Assembly (NCBI GenBank): GCA_007258455.2
Contig: VDFB02193867.1
Coordinates: forward strand, 566,059,179-566,123,178
Direction: 5' to 3'
Length of the DNA stretch: 64,000 bases
Origin: Sequoia sempervirens
Lineage: Eukaryota > Streptophyta > Pinopsida > Cupressales > Cupressaceae
How positions within the stretch are numbered: the stretch's first letter is position 1; each line of letters begins with the position of its first letter. The translations under genes and the position numbers were made by a program. This document shows, piece after piece, positions 59,410 through 64,000 of the stretch. Under the pieces are notes generated by a model, which had not been told where the DNA came from, did not search any database, and worked only from the letters and a program-made list of their open reading frames with translations.

Positions 59410-61481
59410 ACATCTTGCAAAACCCTTCTTTTATTTGAGGGTGGAGCTATTGATCTAGTGAGAGATCTAAGTTATTTTTAGTAAAGTTGAGTATGATTTT
59501 CTCTTGGATCATATGATGACCTGGAGAATCAGAAAAACTTGAAAAAAATACCATATTTGAGGTTGTCTCTACATGTGGGCTTTCATGGTAAGTCACTTTT
59601 GGCTCATGTTGGAGGAAATCTAAGCTCAAATTCGAGTTCAAGGTAGTTGAAAAAGTCAAGATCAACTTTTGTTTTGCCTAAATATGACATTTCTATCCAA
59701 AGTTGTGAGGGTTTGAAGATTTGCAAAATCTAGGAGTAACAAATATTTTGGTGCATTTTCAATTAGATCTGACCTCTCCATCGTCTTTAGGATCCCTCAG
59801 AGATGAAAATCGATAAATAATAAACCCTATTTTTGCTTCAATTGTTCGTGAAGAAATTTTTTTTACCCAAGCGGCCGTATGGCCCACTTGGATACAACGT
59901 ACAATATTCATTTTTGTAGAATAACAAAATATTCATTTTTGTATGTTCTAGATAATTTATTTAATCAGGCTATTGAAAAAAAAAACTAGGAAAATTTTTG
60001 TTAAATATTTTTTGGGAAAAATTTGTATATTATACTGCCACCTATTTGGCTCATATAGGTTGGGGTTTACAAATTAAAATTCTGGTAGAGTTTTTATTAA
60101 TTTTACAGGGGGTTGTACCTACAATATTGACATTCATTGCTGGGGTCTGCAGTTCTTTGGTCAGTTTGTACTCCTTGGTTGGCCTCCGATCTCATATCTC
60201 CCACCGTCGTTCTTCATATTCTGGCCACCGTACTCATTCTCCTGCCAGCACATTTTCCACCACCAAACCGTGCTTTCTCCTCGTTGATGCCTCCTAATAT
60301 CCCTTCATTCTCTTCATCGACTACACCATCTATCATTTTGTCTGTCTCCATGTCACCCATGGTCCTTTTTGGTGGTACTTTATTACATGTTTGACCGACT
60401 ATTCCAATCCTTTGTCAGCTATGGTGAACTCTATCGAGCCCTTGTTCCATCCCGCCGACATCACTATGCTACCATCCAGGGTAATTTATTCCCAATGACG
60501 TCCTTGCAACTCTTTCCAGAAGCTTCTTGTCTGATCAGTCAACATTGTCCCATCGTCGGGCCCTCTTCATCGGTGTACCATTTGTTGGTGTCACCTATAT
60601 AGAGCAGGGGTACAATATTCATTTATAGTGGTAGGTTTTCATATGTCCTTCTTAGCACATGGTAATGCATCATTCGGTACCTTTTTGTTTATCGACATTT
60701 ATATGAGTTTTGGTTTTTTAAACATTTTTTGTATTACAAAACTTTTTAAAGTCGACCATATAATTGTATTAAGGCCGACATCAACATTGTTTATAAAATT
60801 CCAGCATAATATTTTTTTAAAAAAACATGTTTATGCCTGAGGTCACATGGGTGACCAAATATTAGCACCTGGGAGCTAACTTTTTACTCCAATTTAATCT
60901 ACCCTTGTATTTATTTTTGCCCCAAGTGCCTAAAATAGGCCTTTTTTCAATTTTGCATAACTTTTTGCCATGATCTCCAAATTATGCAAATGAGATACTG
61001 TCAAAAATCTCCTCTTGGTAATTGGTGGTGCATATTTTTTTACACTGTGTATAAATTATACGTGAATCAAATCACCCCTTTGAACCTTCAAGCTCATAAA
61101 TTTCTACCGGTTTCTCTGATTTTGGTGATTCAAGTTGCGTTTGGAAGGTATTCAGGAGCTCTTTCATTGTGCCCATGCACCTTTTCTAGATTTATCCCTA
61201 GGTATTATTTATTTAGTATTTTACATATTTGACATTTTCACTGACTACTTGGACATCCCAACTCCTAGAGAGGTTCTATCAGTTTGGGAAGACCTGATTT
61301 GAAGTATATATCATATTTGGGAGTTTCTAATTCATATTGAAGGTTAATGTATTTGTAATCTTGGAGATCTCTATCATAGTTCATTATGGGGTTTACATAT
61401 TATCCTTATCTGGTTATGTTGCAAAAGGGGAACTATAAATAATGGAGAGATGGAATCATAGATCATCTCCAATCTCTTGAA
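59410..61481 (+). other. Internal non-coding part of copia-like element
   Basis: No recognised domain. Contains a C-rich island (60170-60600) unlike the rest of the element, flanked by 'gtacaatattcattt' at 59899 and 60611. This suggests an insertion or captured segment of ~0.7 kb, but no target duplication or ends were established. Confidence 0.4.
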
Positions 61482-61922
61482 TTGTTGTCACATTTGTATG
61501 GTATTGTTCCCCATCCAGGTCAAGGTATTCAAAATTTTTCTTGGAGTTGTAGCAAATATAATGTTTTAGGGGTCATTGAAATGCATGTTGATGATGATAT
61601 TTTGAAAGGTATTGATCATCATGATTGTCCTCATACTCTTTGGACTAAGCTTTGGGAGATATATAGTGATCCTGATACTCCACCATTCCCTGATGATCAA
61701 GTTTTAGAATGTCATATGCCTCTTCATTCTTTAGACGGGATACCCTATGATGATGATACTATTCAAGAGTTTGATTGTTTGGAATACTTTGAATCTTCCA
61801 AAGAGGCTGACAAGGGTTCTTCAGATGCTCCTTCTCCTTCAGAGACAATTGATGTACCTTCACTTTCAATGATTCATTGTGCAGAGTTATTGATTGAGGC
61901 TCCTATCATTCCTATTCAATAG
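61482..61922 (+). pseudogene. gag: Copia-type gag fragment
   Basis: Open for 146 codons (first ATG within 'aattgttgtcac' context is not certain). SKYNVLGVIEMHVDDDILKG followed by HHDCPHTLWTKLWEIYSDPD fits the pattern of the copia gag core (hydrophobic strand, D-D-I-L, then W-x-K-L-x-x-I/L-Y). The rest is acidic and Ser/Pro-rich and unlike known gag. There is no zinc knuckle. Probably a relic. Confidence 0.5.
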
Positions 61923-62747
61923 GACCATTCATCTTATGTTGGTGATTCATTGATCACGTCCAGTGATTCATTACAACAAGTATCTAATTGTCTTCCTAAT
62001 TGGGATTCCTATCTATCAAACATTGCATCCTTGTTTGTGGAATCTCACATTTCAAATTTGGAGTACACATTTAAGGGGTTATCTCTCCCTTTTTATGGCA
62101 ACCATTGCACAACTACATTGTCAAATCATCATGGTCTTTGGATATTGTTCAACATCAATTTCCACATAGTCCTGATTTGTCACCTTTTTCATTGATTGGG
62201 CATGTACCTGATTTAATTGTGGCATCTTTATCTTCAGTGGCAAAGGGGACACATGAGTATTTTTTATAGACATCATCATCACATCTATTCATGCTTCTTT
62301 CTTTCAATTCCTATTTGAAATGGGAAGTATTCCTGCTTTTGTAGTTTGTTTTGTTTTTCCAAAAGGGAGAAGTTGTTTTTCAACATTGGATCATGTTTTG
62401 TCTTCAGGAACTTACCATTTTTGCAGGCAACTACACATTATGGGGGTTGCATAGCCTCTCTTTCCCTCTTATGGGGAGGATTCTTGATTGTAATGTATAT
62501 ATGTGATGGATGGTGTACTTGGGGGGTATCATGGAGTCCTCCATCCTTCCTCACATGATTTGTTTTTTGTTTCTTTTCTCTCTTTTGGAGAAGAGTTTTT
62601 TCCCACTGGGTTTTCTCCTTTTATCTGTTTGCGAGAGATTTATTTTTACATTTTTAGAAAGGTTCCTAACATGGCCTATTAGTCAGGACCTATCTTTGCA
62701 TCTTTTTTTCATCATTTGCATAATAATATTCTCCCTAAGTTGCACCT

Positions 62748-62757
62748 AAGGGGGGGG
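62748..62757 (+). other. Polypurine tract of copia-like element
   Basis: AAGGGGGGGG directly before TGTTAGAGTG. Confidence 0.9.
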
Positions 62758-63081
62758 TGTTAGAGTGAATTAAAGTATTGTACCTAGTTAATCCATTCAC
62801 TAGGTAATTAGAAGACTTATTCACGTGATTATGTTTACTTAGGATATAATATTTTTTCTAGAAGTCTTAGTTTACTTTTCTAGAACTTATCTTATCTAGC
62901 TATTTTGCATGATTCCTAGGTAGTTAGTTTGTTAGTTGTCTCATGTCATAGGATTATGACACATGTCAACATCATGTTCAATACTACATCTCAACCTTGC
63001 CTATAGAAGGGAGGTCATTATACTCATGTGTAATATACTTCATACCTCATCATTTTGATAGGTTTTAATATCAAGCAAACT
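62758..63081 (+). repeat. 3' LTR of copia-like element, U5 missing
   Basis: Matches 58989-59313 and then stops at 'tcaagcaaact'. The last ~80 bases of the 5' LTR have no counterpart, so the right end is deleted or replaced and no target duplication can be read. Confidence 0.75.
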
Positions 63082-64000
63082 AACTAGTTTACTTTTTCTC
63101 CACCTTCAACACCTAAATGCTTGATAAATCTGCATACAAAACACATGCACAAAGGGGAAAAATGGTTGAGGGTTAGCAAATAGGGGTTTTCCTTGGTCAA
63201 ACACCACTTTGGTAATCAAGCCCTTAATGAAATAATGATATGAAGAGAGAAAGACAAACCCAACAACATGCGAATGTCAACTACCAAACACTTTTTGTGA
63301 AAATCTGAAAGTATATGTGGCTAACTGAATGCTTGATCAATATGATTTGATTTGTAATATGTAGATAGCAGGACAGTGTATGATTGCGAGGATGTTTCTT
63401 GAATTAATTAGGAGATTAGGATGTAAATGGGGTGGGGAAATAACATTTATACAATCTTGTTCCTTAGTAACCATTGATATATGTCATCACAGGCCCGACA
63501 TCGGTGCTTTTTTGAATAAAATATGAAAGAAAATTTGAAATATTTTGAATTTGGAGCCAAGAGGTCATTCTCCACCCATGAAGAAAATAGGTCACAGCAG
63601 GCTTGAGTGTGGGTGGGGTTAAGTTATATTTAATGTTGTTTTGTTTGCAAGATGCATAATTAAGCCTTATAAGGGCGTAAAGGGGGGTCAAATAAAGTAT
63701 AAGAAGGTGTAAATATTGAAATTATGCCTAGAAAAGTGGCAATCTTGTTACAGACTTTAACTGCCTTCAAAAATAGGAAAACGATGATGGTAAAAGGTGT
63801 GATTTTAGGTGAATTGTAATGAATAGAGTTTGAAAAGTGTGATGTTACAAACTTCAAAAGCTCTGAGATGTCATTATTTTCATTTTTAAGACCTAATGTG
63901 AATGTTCAAGCCACATTACATCGATAAATCAAAGAAAAATAGATCTAACATCAAGAGGATAGGCCTAAAAAGACCATGGAAATGACAAGTGGCCATTTTT
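63082..64000. other. Unassigned DNA
   Basis: No gene or element end recognised. Short open frames only. Confidence 0.5.

Larger units (their letters stand above)
58989..63081 (+). mobile_element. Non-autonomous Ty1/copia-like LTR element with gag fragment only
   Basis: 5' LTR 58989-59396, primer-binding site at 59397, internal part to 62757, polypurine tract AAGGGGGGGG, 3' LTR from 62758 (incomplete). No protease, integrase or RT is recognisable in the 3.36-kb internal part. Size and ends fit a LARD or gag-only derivative of a copia family. Confidence 0.7.

Overview
The window is repeat-dominated nuclear DNA of a plant with a large genome. Its 64 kb is essentially a stack of decayed LTR retrotransposons: Ty3/gypsy Tat-like elements, a chromovirus, Ty1/copia remnants and non-autonomous LTR elements. 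I see no host protein gene, no tRNA or rRNA gene and no bacterial-type feature. The AT-rich composition, very old nested insertions, long spacers and large Tat-type elements suggest a gymnosperm or another giant-genome plant. That assignment is inference and no species is claimed.

Region A (1 to ~23.9 kb) is one Tat-type Ty3/gypsy element whose 5' LTR lies left of the window. Its order is leader, gag, protease, linker, reverse transcriptase, RNase H, a second (archaeal-like) RNase H and integrase. A long non-coding stretch follows, then an antisense gene with a plant mobile domain, more non-coding DNA, a clear polypurine tract and a 3' LTR from 22858. All its coding parts carry stops and frameshifts. 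Between protease and linker sits a second, younger insertion (4366-11251) reading LTR-internal-LTR-internal-LTR-internal-LTR. It is bounded by one 5-bp target duplication (ACATT), and each ~944-bp internal part carries a Lys/Glu-rich open reading frame, intact in two of three copies.

Region B (~25.5 to 55 kb) is a nest four levels deep. A Ty1/copia pol remnant (25.5-27.2 kb, resuming at ~54.55 kb) is split by a giant Tat-like gypsy element (27224-54549; target duplication GGGTG/GGATG). That element's LTRs are ~6.8 kb long and each contains a ~1000-codon decayed reading frame with its own TATA box. Its pol order is unusual, with an RNase H-like domain upstream of the reverse transcriptase. Its 3' LTR is split by a ~1.34-kb copia solo LTR (41475-48899; ATGAC/CTGAC). 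That solo LTR is in turn split by a complete but decayed chromodomain-bearing gypsy element (42055-48137; perfect GAATG duplication).

Region C (55-64 kb) is AT-rich unassigned DNA followed by a small non-autonomous copia-like element (58989-63081) with a gag-like fragment and no pol. An inverted relative of its 3' end lies just upstream.

The most unusual signals are the giant LTR with an embedded gene-like unit, the four-LTR array with one outer target duplication, the U3 cluster of at least seven perfect-armed palindromes (22927-23359), the antisense plant-mobile-domain gene inside a Tat element, and the displaced RNase H domain. All boundaries come from reading by eye. LTR and TSD coordinates are exact where the ends were matched; domain boundaries in decayed coding regions are approximate.
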